Shown: positions 1 through 6,344, counted from the first letter of the stretch. The stretch is 7,688 nucleotides of DNA from Methanobacteriota archaeon (GCA_002725475.1 PBPH01000006.1:10284-17971), one strand, 5' to 3'. Notes: generated by a model not told the origin, from the sequence alone. Numbers and translations are program-made.

Positions 1-198
1 ATTGCTAGAGCTTTGGCAGGTGGTGGTATTGCATTTGCAGAACTGACTGGATTTTTGGGGGGGATTGAACGTTATGTCGAATTATTTGCACTTGCTATGG
101 CCATTTGGCTATTAGGAACTGGTTTAACAGGAACTTGTCCGACATACTCTCTCTTCGGAATTTCAACTTGTACTCCGGTGATGGATGAAGAAGAGTAA
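1..198 (+). CDS. DUF2892 / YgaP-like small membrane protein, 5'-truncated
   Basis: The reading frame is open from the first base and stops with TAA at 196-198, so 65 C-terminal residues are visible and the true start lies just outside the window. Two hydrophobic stretches (about residues 5-20 and 30-45 of the visible part) are followed by the motif TGTCPTYSLFGISTC. This closely matches the C-terminal signature of the YgaP-type transmembrane domain family (DUF2892), in which a two-helix hairpin is followed by a CPxYxxxGxxTC-like motif. The family is about 60-70 residues long, so only a few N-terminal residues should be missing. The tail ends acidic (MDEEE). The two cysteines are typical of the family, and in some members the domain is fused to rhodanese. 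The biochemical role is not established. The gene is convergent with the next one and their stop codons abut. Confidence 0.82.
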   Translation: MARALAGGGIAFAELTGFLGGIERYVELFALAMAIWLLGTGLTGTCPTYSLFGISTCTPVMDEEE

Positions 199-1116
199 TC
201 ATTCTTCTGAGTCTTTAGAATACTTGGAAAACCAAGATACGTCAATTTCATCTTCTTTTGTCTCAATTGTATTTCTCAATATTACACCATGGTGAGCCTG
301 CAACTTTCTTCTCCTCATGGCTTCATTTACTGTTTTCTCAAATCTCCTCAAATCGTTAATGTTTGTGATTTCGGTTAATTCCTTATCGAATCTCTCAAAT
401 GTTCTATGCCTGTAATACCATATTCCAAGATATATTGGAATCAATGCAATAGGGATGATTAATTCCGAAGATAGGGCTGTGAGTAACCAAGAAAGAGAAA
501 ATTCGGTACCATAATCATTGTATTCTGTGACAAAGCCTTCACCAGAAACAAAAAACCAACCAGTATTGCCACCGTACATCGTAAATGGGGTGCTGTCTTC
601 ATCAGTCGTATTACTCCCTCTTTCTAACTCAATTTGATCAGACCAACCATCGTTATCATCATCTTCATCAAGCACATCTGGGATTGTATCCCAATCATTG
701 TCTGGAGGGACTGAATTTGGATCAAAAATATCGAATTGTTGGGTTGCTGTTGATGCTGCCAACTCCAAATCATTAGATATTCCATCGTTATCTATATCAT
801 CATCCAAAATATCTGGTTTTCCATCGCCATCTGTATCTATGCAGCCCTTCATATGACGGTAAGATGTTCCATTTGTATTAGGACAATCATCAGAAATATT
901 TAGGCCGGGTTGATCTGAAAAACCATCGCCATCCGAATCAGACCAAGCATCTGGATTATCTGGATAATCATCGACTTCATCATCATGTCCATCCCCGTCT
1001 GAATCAGCAAAAAATACAGCAAGCTGCAATTCAGAAACCTCATTTTCTTGCTGTATAATTACCACCATTAGCATCAAGATAAATAGAAATGAAACTAGCC
1101 GCTTGATTCTGTTCAT
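199..1116 (-). CDS. Thrombospondin type 3 repeat surface protein with C-terminal membrane anchor
   Basis: Predicted 305-residue exported protein. An N-terminal signal or anchor segment (residues about 7-22) precedes an acidic ectodomain with six DxDxDG-like calcium loops at about residues 38-46, 60-68, 94-102, 107-115, 139-147 and 150-160. The stretch DCPNTNGTSYRHMKGC (77-92), joining two loops, is the usual TSP3 linker with a Cys pair. A hydrophobic helix (about 213-235) is followed by a charged cytoplasmic tail of about 70 residues (RHR at 236-238, MRRRK at 267-271). Such proteins bind Ca2+ through the Asp loops and are common on marine archaeal surfaces; the specific ligand is unknown. I chose ATG at 1116 over the in-frame TTG at 1119 because GGGGTGAT lies three bases upstream. 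The gene is divergent from the thioredoxin-like lipoprotein and stops directly against the DUF2892 gene. Confidence 0.88.
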   Translation of the reverse strand: MNRIKRLVSFLFILMLMVVIIQQENEVSELQLAVFFADSDGDGHDDEVDDYPDNPDAWSDSDGDGFSDQPGLNISDDCPNTNGTSYRHMKGCIDTDGDGKPDILDDDIDNDGISNDLELAASTATQQFDIFDPNSVPPDNDWDTIPDVLDEDDDNDGWSDQIELERGSNTTDEDSTPFTMYGGNTGWFFVSGEGFVTEYNDYGTEFSLSWLLTALSSELIIPIALIPIYLGIWYYRHRTFERFDKELTEITNINDLRRFEKTVNEAMRRRKLQAHHGVILRNTIETKEDEIDVSWFSKYSKDSEE

Positions 1117-1119
1117 CAA

Positions 1120-1127
1120 ATCACCCC
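1120..1127 (-). promoter_or_regulatory. Shine-Dalgarno of the TSP3-repeat gene
   Basis: On the minus strand GGGGTGAT precedes ATG (1116) by three bases. GGTGAT is complementary to the AUCACC of the 16S rRNA 3' end. It settles the start at the ATG and makes the upstream TTG at 1119 unlikely. Confidence 0.6.
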
Positions 1128-1206
1128 AAATGATATTTGTTTATCAAATCTTAACTCATTTTATTCAGAAACATCGAATAAGGTGCGCCCCGCCCACTAT
1201 GACAGA

Positions 1207-1752
1207 ATGACATTAATTGGCAATCGATATTTGGCTCTTCTAGTTTCTTTTTCGATTCTATTTTCTGGATGTATATTTAACTCGGATAATGCTGATTCTA
1301 GTTTCGAATCATTCCCACAATTCAACTCAGTTGCTGACGATGGTCAAAATTATTCCAACGAAAAGTTTGATGGGGAACCTTACGTAGTGATATTCTCTGC
1401 AGAATGGTGTGACGCCCCTTGCCACTCTACAATGCACACCATTAACACCACATTAAATGGCCCACCAATTATTGTAATGAGTACAGATCCAGCAGAAAAT
1501 CCTCAAGGAATTTCGCTAGAAGATTGGCATAAAAGAGCTGATGCTCACGATGACGAGGATGATGATATTGGTCAGACACTTGATTTTCCGTTTGTTAAAG
1601 GAATAGATGTTGCTGAGGAAATTAAGATTACCTCGAGACCTACAGTAGTTTTCGTCAATTCAAACGGTGAAATTACAAGCCTTCACAAAGGAGGTTTGGA
1701 TGATAGTGAACAAATAATAGATTACTGGGAATTGGCCGGTGGAACATTATAA
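1207..1752 (+). CDS. Thioredoxin-fold lipoprotein with CX3C motif
   Basis: Predicted 181-residue lipoprotein. The N-terminus has a hydrophobic segment ending in the lipobox LFSGC (Cys22), so the mature protein should be lipid-anchored outside the membrane. The rest resembles a thioredoxin/TlpA/SCO-like fold: a beta strand YVVIFSAEW leads into WCDAPCH (Cys68 and Cys72), and RPTVVFVNSNGEI (144-156) carries the Arg-Pro that corresponds to the cis-proline loop. The cysteines are spaced CX3C rather than the thioredoxin CX2C; CX3C is the spacing of SCO/SenC copper-chaperone proteins, so a disulfide or metal-handling role is possible but not shown. An Asp/Glu-rich loop with His (113-120) separates the two halves. 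I chose ATG at 1207 over GTG at 1183 because it puts a normal signal peptide at the N-terminus; no clear Shine-Dalgarno is seen, so the mRNA may be leaderless. The stop overlaps the next start (TAATG). Confidence 0.8.
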   Translation: MTLIGNRYLALLVSFSILFSGCIFNSDNADSSFESFPQFNSVADDGQNYSNEKFDGEPYVVIFSAEWCDAPCHSTMHTINTTLNGPPIIVMSTDPAENPQGISLEDWHKRADAHDDEDDDIGQTLDFPFVKGIDVAEEIKITSRPTVVFVNSNGEITSLHKGGLDDSEQIIDYWELAGGTL

Positions 1753-2108
1753 TGCGAGTTCTAGCATTCGAAGATTCCTACGATATTGAATCATTGTTAA
1801 GTTCTGGAAATGTTGACACTAATCGATTAACTATTGAGCAAAAATGGGATTCTAAAGATGCTATTGAAATGATTAAAGAATTCAAACCGGATATATTGCT
1901 ACTTGACCATTTCATGCCCCCGATGAAAGGACTTGATGTTCTTAGAGAAATCATTCTAGGTGTTGAAAAAGGCGAATTAATTCGCCCTCAAACCATTATT
2001 GGAATTAGTTCGGCAGGATTTGCCAACCAAGCCATGCTAGATGCTGGGGCTGACTTCGCAATTACCAAATTTAACATTGCGAACCTAGAAATTTGGGGCG
2101 AAAACTAA
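1752..2108 (+). CDS. Stand-alone response-regulator receiver domain
   Basis: A 118-residue CheY-like receiver with no output domain. Visible family residues are the acidic pair Glu7-Asp8 after strand 1, the phospho-acceptor Asp52 in LLLDHFMPPMKG, Ser86/Ser87 at the Thr/Ser switch (GISSAG) and Lys106 in ITKF. The spacing from the acidic pair to Asp52 equals that in CheY. Two features differ from the norm: the residue after the conserved Lys is Phe instead of Pro, and only 12 residues follow the Lys, so helix 5 must be very short. The start codon shares a base with the stop of the lipoprotein gene (TAATG), which implies translational coupling, and no separate ribosome binding site is needed. 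No histidine kinase is encoded nearby. It probably acts by phosphorylation-dependent protein contact; the partner is unknown. The last four bases overlap the convergent gene. Confidence 0.85.
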   Translation: MRVLAFEDSYDIESLLSSGNVDTNRLTIEQKWDSKDAIEMIKEFKPDILLLDHFMPPMKGLDVLREIILGVEKGELIRPQTIIGISSAGFANQAMLDAGADFAITKFNIANLEIWGEN

Positions 2109-2806
2109 TCGCTAGGATACCAGTCATCATTTCCAGGTGTGCGGTACCACCACTGGCCATCATCATCACGCCACCATTCAACGTTTTCATCATCGACATA
2201 GTAATCTTCATCATCAGATTCTTCTACTTCTTCAACATCTTCGCCCTGTTCTCGCAGTATATTTTTCTTGACCTCGTCAGCAGTATCTTCAACATCATGA
2301 AAGACACGACCGGCTACAGGGTCTTGAGATTGCATTTGATCGTGATCTCCAGAAGCAACTGCTTCATCACTATCTTTGTAAAATTCTTCAGCCATTTGTC
2401 TCTTGTAGTCATCGTATTCATTAGAGCCCCATGAACCTTGGAATGAATCGCTTCTAGAGCGCATTAATTCATCAAGATTTACTGGGCCTCCTAATTCTGG
2501 TTCAGGTGCATCAGGCATGTTATCCGCATCATATTCTTCTTCTGAATCCGATTGTAACTTAGAGAAGCTTCGACCATCAGGGTGAACTTCTTCGATCGCT
2601 TCTATCAAAAGGTCATGTTCCTCTTCATCTATGTTCTCTTGTTCGTATTCACGACGAACAATCTTGGCAATTTTGTTCAACTCCCTTCCTAGCTCATCGA
2701 TTTCAGTCCCTTCTTCGGTCTTCTCAATGTGCCTACTCAATCGATCATAAGGAGTGCCTGCAAGGCTTCCCAAAAATCCGCCGAGACCTTTCTTCTTGCG
2801 TGCCAT
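2105..2806 (-). CDS. Acidic protein of unknown function with Trp-rich C-terminal tail
   Basis: I do not recognise a characterised family. The 233-residue product is soluble, with no signal or membrane segment. It has a basic, Gly-rich N-terminus (MARKKKGLGGFLGSLAG), a predicted charged helical region (about residues 21-76) whose second half (EYEQENIDEEEHDLLIEAIEE) vaguely resembles a SHOCT-like short helical hairpin, a long acidic low-complexity middle (85-205), and a tail with two Trp pairs (WWRDDDGQWWYR, 211-222) followed by a Pro-Gly/Asp-Trp end. The acidity suggests a scaffold or adaptor, but this is only inference. I chose ATG at 2806 because GGTGAT sits a few bases upstream; a longer frame up to 2911 would run into the divergent JAMM gene. 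The leader can fold over this ribosome binding site (see 2809-2830). Confidence 0.8.
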   Translation of the reverse strand: MARKKKGLGGFLGSLAGTPYDRLSRHIEKTEEGTEIDELGRELNKIAKIVRREYEQENIDEEEHDLLIEAIEEVHPDGRSFSKLQSDSEEEYDADNMPDAPEPELGGPVNLDELMRSRSDSFQGSWGSNEYDDYKRQMAEEFYKDSDEAVASGDHDQMQSQDPVAGRVFHDVEDTADEVKKNILREQGEDVEEVEESDDEDYYVDDENVEWWRDDDGQWWYRTPGNDDWYPSD

Positions 2807-2808
2807 TG

Positions 2809-2830
2809 ACATCACCTTTGATGGTGATGT
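2809..2830 (-). promoter_or_regulatory. Perfect inverted repeat covering the Shine-Dalgarno of the acidic-protein gene
   Basis: On the minus strand the leader reads ACATCACC, six-base loop ATCAAA, then GGTGATGT, two bases before the ATG at 2806. The 8-bp stem is perfect, and its 3' arm contains the Shine-Dalgarno GGTGAT. The 5' arm therefore mimics the anti-Shine-Dalgarno end of 16S rRNA. It could be an RNA hairpin that hides the ribosome binding site, or a DNA operator in the divergent promoter. The repeat itself is certain; its function is inferred. Confidence 0.5.
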
Positions 2831-2897
2831 AAGGCCAAGCCTGTTAAGGGATTCGCCCCAGAGAGTAAATGTGGTTGATGCTTGGTTGTTAGACGCG

Positions 2898-3620
2898 ATG
2901 TCGGCATACAATGCCGATTCACTAGTGAATAAAGATGGGTATCGGGGTATAATTCAAATCCCTGGGGCGACATTAGAACAAATTATTCATTGGACTCTTG
3001 AATCTCTTCCAGATGAGATATTAATTGGACTTGATGCAGACAATAAACGACCCCATTTACCTGAAGTAGATCATGCATTCCAAGGTCATGAACATGAGGC
3101 TGGAAAGTTTGCTGGTGAGGGTTATGTTCTTGGAGATGCAACAATAGTTAATCGAGGAGATTCATTTTCTGTGCACCATGTTCCAGAAGAATGGACAGAT
3201 GGAATATTCACAGAAAGTAGGGGGCCTAGAGGGGGGCGTTTCATTCATTGGCTTCACACCCATCCAAATGCCGTTGCTATTCCTTCAAAACAAGACGCCG
3301 AAGCGGCGCAATACACCCTAGGAGTGGATATGATTCTTGGAGTTCAGTTTTCACCATCTGGACCACTACCTTGGTACGAAGATGCTGAAGGATTGAGGAG
3401 ACAACTACAACCCGAGAATGTCGCTCCTGTAAAAGAAAAACGTGGTTGGGGCAGATGGAAAAATCGTTCTGAAAGACCAGTGTTAGGTATTGCCCCTACA
3501 GGACATCGAATTCATGGTTTGGAACTAATTTCATTCCACAAATCAGGTGCTGGGATTAATGTGATATTCGTAGATGATGATAACCTACCTTACGGTTGGC
3601 CTTTCGAAATCAACAACTGA
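2898..3620 (+). CDS. JAMM/MPN-family metalloprotease (JAB-like)
   Basis: A 240-residue protein with a complete JAMM zinc site: His120-Thr-His122, seven residues, Ser130, two residues, Asp133 (HTHPNAVAIPSKQD), fitting HxHx7SxxD exactly. The upstream acid is probably Glu40 in LPDEILIGLDA, which matches the usual PxExxGxLxG context. JAMM enzymes are zinc isopeptidases that remove ubiquitin-like proteins (in haloarchaea, SAMPs) or process sulfur-carrier proteins; here the substrate is unknown. The core spans roughly residues 17-160. A basic linker follows (KEKRGWGRWKNRSER, 179-193), then a C-terminal beta-rich part (194-240). There is no signal peptide, so it is probably cytoplasmic. I chose ATG at 2898 because upstream in-frame codons lie over the leader of the divergent gene; no clear Shine-Dalgarno is seen, so it may be leaderless. 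It is divergent from the acidic-protein gene and ends five bases from the next, convergent gene. Confidence 0.87.
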   Translation: MSAYNADSLVNKDGYRGIIQIPGATLEQIIHWTLESLPDEILIGLDADNKRPHLPEVDHAFQGHEHEAGKFAGEGYVLGDATIVNRGDSFSVHHVPEEWTDGIFTESRGPRGGRFIHWLHTHPNAVAIPSKQDAEAAQYTLGVDMILGVQFSPSGPLPWYEDAEGLRRQLQPENVAPVKEKRGWGRWKNRSERPVLGIAPTGHRIHGLELISFHKSGAGINVIFVDDDNLPYGWPFEINN

Positions 3621-3625
3621 TGGGA

Positions 3626-4420
3626 CTAGAAACCACCTTGTCCACCCTGAGGGGGTTGCCCGCCTAGTGGAGGTATTACTCCCCCAGCAGGTGGAGCGTA
3701 TTGTTGAGTTGGGGCCGGAGCAGGGGCCGGTGTCGGTGCCGGTGCCGGTGCCTGATATGCTTGTTGAGGCGCTGGCATGCCTTGTTGTACAGGCATCATA
3801 CCAGGGGCTTGGTAACCCATGGCATTCTGTGGGGGCTTCTTTCTTGTCAGCATAACAACGGCCACTATTATCACAATTAGCAAACAAACAGGACCCCCGC
3901 AACAGAGCAACATTGATCCTCCCAAGACCGCTAGAAATCCTTCTGCAACTTCATCGGTTTGGTCATCTACTGCGTATTTTATAATAATTTGAGATTGATC
4001 TACATAATAGTCGGAATCACGATTATTGTCACAATTATCGAAAAATAACACATAATCATCTTCAATTTCTGGAGTCCATGAAAAGTGGAACGGTAACTCG
4101 TTTGGACTCAGTTCCTCTTTATGATATAATGGCTGGAAAGAGTTATCTTCGTTCCAGTTGATTTCTTCGCAAACATGGTTCATTAGATAGGCATCCCATG
4201 TAGTGATGTAAACATCAATTGGGTGTGATGATGTATCGTTTCCTATACCTTCCACCCACACCTCAACAGGAGTCCCCACTTCAGTCCAAAGATCTACGCT
4301 CTCAAAACTAGTTTCCTCAAGGATTGCCTCATATTCCATAGCATCGCTTCTATCTGCCGATGCTGTGGACATCAATGATGTAACCAAACATAAAACTACC
4401 AGTATCCAATACCTTCTCAT
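3626..4420 (-). CDS. Single-pass surface protein with Pro/Ala/Gln/Gly-rich cytoplasmic tail
   Basis: Not a family I can name. The 264-residue product has a clear signal peptide (residues 1-22, cut after ASA), an extracellular domain of about 130 residues (24-155) rich in Asp, Glu and aromatic residues with Cys84 and Cys130 as a possible disulfide, and a strong hydrophobic segment (about 160-192) containing CCGGPVC (173-179). TRKK at 192-195 acts as the positive stop. A low-complexity tail (196-264) is built of Ala-Pro repeats, Gln/Pro/Met stretches and a final GGQPPQGGQGGF. The topology predicts the ectodomain outside and the tail inside. The ectodomain beta strands (for example VEVWVEG and YVLFFDNC) suggest a small beta-sandwich, but the function is unknown. 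I chose ATG at 4420 because it starts the signal peptide; longer frames enter orn. It lies 40 bp downstream of orn on the same strand, so co-transcription is likely. Confidence 0.85.
   Translation of the reverse strand: MRRYWILVVLCLVTSLMSTASADRSDAMEYEAILEETSFESVDLWTEVGTPVEVWVEGIGNDTSSHPIDVYITTWDAYLMNHVCEEINWNEDNSFQPLYHKEELSPNELPFHFSWTPEIEDDYVLFFDNCDNNRDSDYYVDQSQIIIKYAVDDQTDEVAEGFLAVLGGSMLLCCGGPVCLLIVIIVAVVMLTRKKPPQNAMGYQAPGMMPVQQGMPAPQQAYQAPAPAPTPAPAPAPTQQYAPPAGGVIPPLGGQPPQGGQGGF
3711..3752. repeat. Hexanucleotide repeat tract encoding an Ala-Pro run
   Basis: Seven consecutive GG-type hexamers (GGGGCC, GGAGCA, GGGGCC, GGTGTC, then three exact GGTGCC) lie in frame inside the surface-protein gene. 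They encode APAPAPTPAPAPAP on the minus strand. The three identical copies form an exact 18-bp tandem repeat. Copy changes would alter tail length in steps of two residues without shifting the frame. Confidence 0.85.
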
Positions 4421-4460
4421 AATTCTCAAAGAGAGGAACCCTTTAATGGTGTTTTTGATA

Positions 4461-4994
4461 CTACTGAAATATGTGTTTTCGGTAATATTGCAACTCAGAC
4501 ACTGATTCTCTGATATCATCTAGCGCCCTATGACCACCTGTCTTTACCATAGGGGGAAGATCGGGATTCCAACGCTTAGCCAACTCCTTGATTGTTGAAA
4601 CATCAATACTACGATAGTGAAAATGGTCGTGTAATTCTGGCATATAGCGACGAAGAAACCTGCGATCTTGTGATATTGTGTTACCACAAAGGGGAGATTG
4701 GCCTGGTTCCGTGTGTAGTCTAACAAATTCCAGCGTGATTCTCTCGGCTTCCTTATCATCCACTTCACTTGTCCTTACTTTCTCTATCAAGCCACTTTGA
4801 GTGTGGTGGGTAGTATTCCACTCATCCATTGAATCAAGTAATTCATCCGGTTGATTAATCTCGATACTGGGCCCTTCTGCTATGATGTTTAACTCTGAAT
4901 CAGTAATAATTGTTGCAATCTCTATGATGCGATTTTCGTCGGGGTCAAGTCCTGTAAATTCGCAGTCAATCCAGACTAGGTTATCGCTTGCCAT
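4461..4994 (-). CDS. orn: Oligoribonuclease
   Basis: A DEDDh-family 3'-to-5' exoribonuclease of 177 residues, close to the roughly 180 of bacterial Orn. It degrades 2-5-nt RNA fragments, in particular dinucleotides, to mononucleotides as the last step of RNA decay in the cytoplasm. All catalytic residues are visible: Asp10 and Glu12 (WIDCEFTGLD), Asp110 (ISQDRRF), His155 and Asp159 (GGHRALDDIRES). Family signatures NRIIEIATIITD, HTQSGLIEKV, CGNTISQDRRFLRRYMPEL and DVSTIKELAKRWNP are all present, so similarity to the bacterial enzyme is high along the full length. The ATG at 4994 is the natural start for this family. It is the first gene of a probable two-gene unit with the surface protein and is divergent from the MFS gene. 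Archaea usually rely on DHH-type nanoRNases, so a bacterial-type Orn suggests transfer if the host is archaeal. Confidence 0.97.
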   Translation of the reverse strand: MASDNLVWIDCEFTGLDPDENRIIEIATIITDSELNIIAEGPSIEINQPDELLDSMDEWNTTHHTQSGLIEKVRTSEVDDKEAERITLEFVRLHTEPGQSPLCGNTISQDRRFLRRYMPELHDHFHYRSIDVSTIKELAKRWNPDLPPMVKTGGHRALDDIRESVSELQYYRKHIFQ

Positions 4995-5032
4995 TTACCA
5001 TCGGCGGACGAGGCTGTTCATGAGGGTTGGCA

Positions 5033-5039
5033 CTATAAT
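5033..5039. promoter_or_regulatory. Possible TATA box shared by the divergent orn and MFS genes
   Basis: CTATAAT (ATTATAG on the other strand) is the best TATA-like element in the 84-bp gap. It lies about 40 bases from each start codon, so initiation roughly 25 bases away would give short leaders for either gene. No Shine-Dalgarno is obvious before the MFS start. This is a sequence guess only. Confidence 0.28.
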
Positions 5040-5078
5040 CATCCACAGAATGATAGAGATGGTCCGTTAGCGATTGTC

Positions 5079-6344
5079 ATGGAGGAACGTGAAGTCGGCT
5101 TTATCGAACTCCTGCGCGTGAATCCTAAATTCCGAAGATATTGGGTTGGTAATTCCATTTCAATGCTTGGGGAGTGGTTCAATACAGTAGCTCTTTTCGT
5201 GCTTCTAGATGAGTTAACAGGTTCTGAACTTGCTATTGGATTACTGTTCATGATTCGAATGTTTTCACTAGCATTCCCTCAAGTATTCACTGGAATGTTA
5301 GCCGACCGTTTCAGTAGGAAATGGTTGATGGTTGTAGCTAATTTTGGAGCTGCTGTTACGGTTTCCTGCTTTTTGTTGGTTAATGACAAAAATGACGTTT
5401 GGCTAATTTATTTCCTATCGGCATTATTGATGTTATTCCATTCGGTATATGTGCCTGCAGAAAATGCAGCAATGCCTAATATCACAGAGGACAATGAACT
5501 ACTGACTGCAAATGCAATGAATTCTGCAACCTGGTCAGCCTCTCTAGCACTTGGCTCAGCAATAGGGGGTATTGTCGTTGCGCAGTATGGGGTTGATGTC
5601 GCCTTTATTGTCAACGCAATTGCCTTTATTATTGCTGGCATAATGATATTGACAATTGAAATTCCACAAAAGAAGTTAGAGGATGATGGTTCGTTCATTG
5701 CGACAAGCCTGGCTCAAGTATGGGAGGGATTCAGAATCATAAGAACAACACCTCGAATTTATCGAATCATTACTGCAAAGGCGTTGTGGGGAATTTTCGG
5801 TGGGGGACTAGTCTACATGCTTGTACTCCTAGGTACTGAAATTGGTTTTGGTGAAGTTGCTACTGGAATAGGATTGATGTTTGCTGCCCGGGGGATTGGT
5901 ACTGGACTTGGTCCAATCATTGCTAGATACGGGCTAACAAATAGAACAAAATGGCCACTAATCCTAGGTTGGTTAGTATCCATATGTGGTGCTGGATATA
6001 TTGCAATTGGTTGGCTAAGCTGGGGTTGGTGGGTTGCTATTGCCGTAATATTCTCACATGCTGCAAGCGGCGCTAATTGGGTAATTTCTACAGTTCTTCT
6101 ACAAGAAAGAAGCAAGGATGAATGGCGAGGTAGAATGTTTTCCACAGACTTCCTTCTCCTAACAACGGTCAATGGTTTATCCACATTATTAGCCAGTAGT
6201 ATTTTGGAATATTCAACAATAGGACTCCGTGAATTAGTACAGATTTTTGCTGTCGGCCAAGTTCTTACAGGAATAATTTGGGTAATGCTAATTGCTCCTG
6301 GTGAAAGACGTTTTCTAGAGGATATGAAAACGGCTACTTCATGA
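5079..6344 (+). CDS. MFS transporter, MFS_3/EntS-like exporter
   Basis: A 421-residue inner-membrane transporter with about 12 hydrophobic segments. Its pattern is that of the MFS_3 group (EntS siderophore exporter and macrolide-efflux-type permeases): an N-terminal FRRYWVGNSISMLGEWF, the loop 2-3 motif GMLADRFSRK (72-81), VPAENAAMPNIT (125-136) and ANAMNSATWSASLALGSAIGGIV (144-166). Central loop residues 194-218 are hydrophilic, dividing two six-helix halves, and a second-half loop KDEWRGRMFS (346-355) matches the equivalent position in the group. Such proteins export small molecules in exchange for protons; the substrate cannot be read from sequence. I chose ATG at 5079, and the conserved N-terminus follows at once. 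The gene heads a (+) run with short gaps to the HAD phosphatase (23 bp) and the following membrane protein. Confidence 0.9.
   Translation: MEEREVGFIELLRVNPKFRRYWVGNSISMLGEWFNTVALFVLLDELTGSELAIGLLFMIRMFSLAFPQVFTGMLADRFSRKWLMVVANFGAAVTVSCFLLVNDKNDVWLIYFLSALLMLFHSVYVPAENAAMPNITEDNELLTANAMNSATWSASLALGSAIGGIVVAQYGVDVAFIVNAIAFIIAGIMILTIEIPQKKLEDDGSFIATSLAQVWEGFRIIRTTPRIYRIITAKALWGIFGGGLVYMLVLLGTEIGFGEVATGIGLMFAARGIGTGLGPIIARYGLTNRTKWPLILGWLVSICGAGYIAIGWLSWGWWVAIAVIFSHAASGANWVISTVLLQERSKDEWRGRMFSTDFLLLTTVNGLSTLLASSILEYSTIGLRELVQIFAVGQVLTGIIWVMLIAPGERRFLEDMKTATS

Noticed and set aside
1135..1149. Inverted repeat ATTTG-TTTAT-CAAAT in the divergent gap
   Set aside because: Only five A/T-rich base pairs, expected often by chance in such sequence.
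1183..1206. GTG start for the thioredoxin-like lipoprotein
   Set aside because: It would put eight polar residues before the signal peptide and has no ribosome binding site.
2093..2434. Plus-strand frame coding a hydrophobic Ile/Phe-rich peptide
   Set aside because: It is the antisense of the acidic Asp/Glu-rich gene; runs of GAT/GAA codons read backwards give Ile/Phe/Ser-rich shadows.
2754..2897. N-terminal extension of the JAMM gene reaching back to 2754
   Set aside because: It would run antisense through the start and leader of the acidic-protein gene, begins at a non-ATG codon, and adds a Pro/Arg-rich stretch unlike a JAMM N-terminus.
3574..3902. Open frames on both strands over the repeat region
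   Set aside because: They are shadows of the Pro/Ala-rich tail, with composition explained by the GC-rich repeats, and no start signal or domain is visible.
4424..4434. Small palindrome TCTC-AAA-GAGA between orn and the surface-protein gene
   Set aside because: A four-bp stem with a three-base loop is too weak to call a terminator, and there is no T tract after it.
5408..6184. Minus-strand open frames under the MFS gene
   Set aside because: The plus-strand product has clear MFS motifs throughout; the opposite frames lack signals and any recognisable domain.
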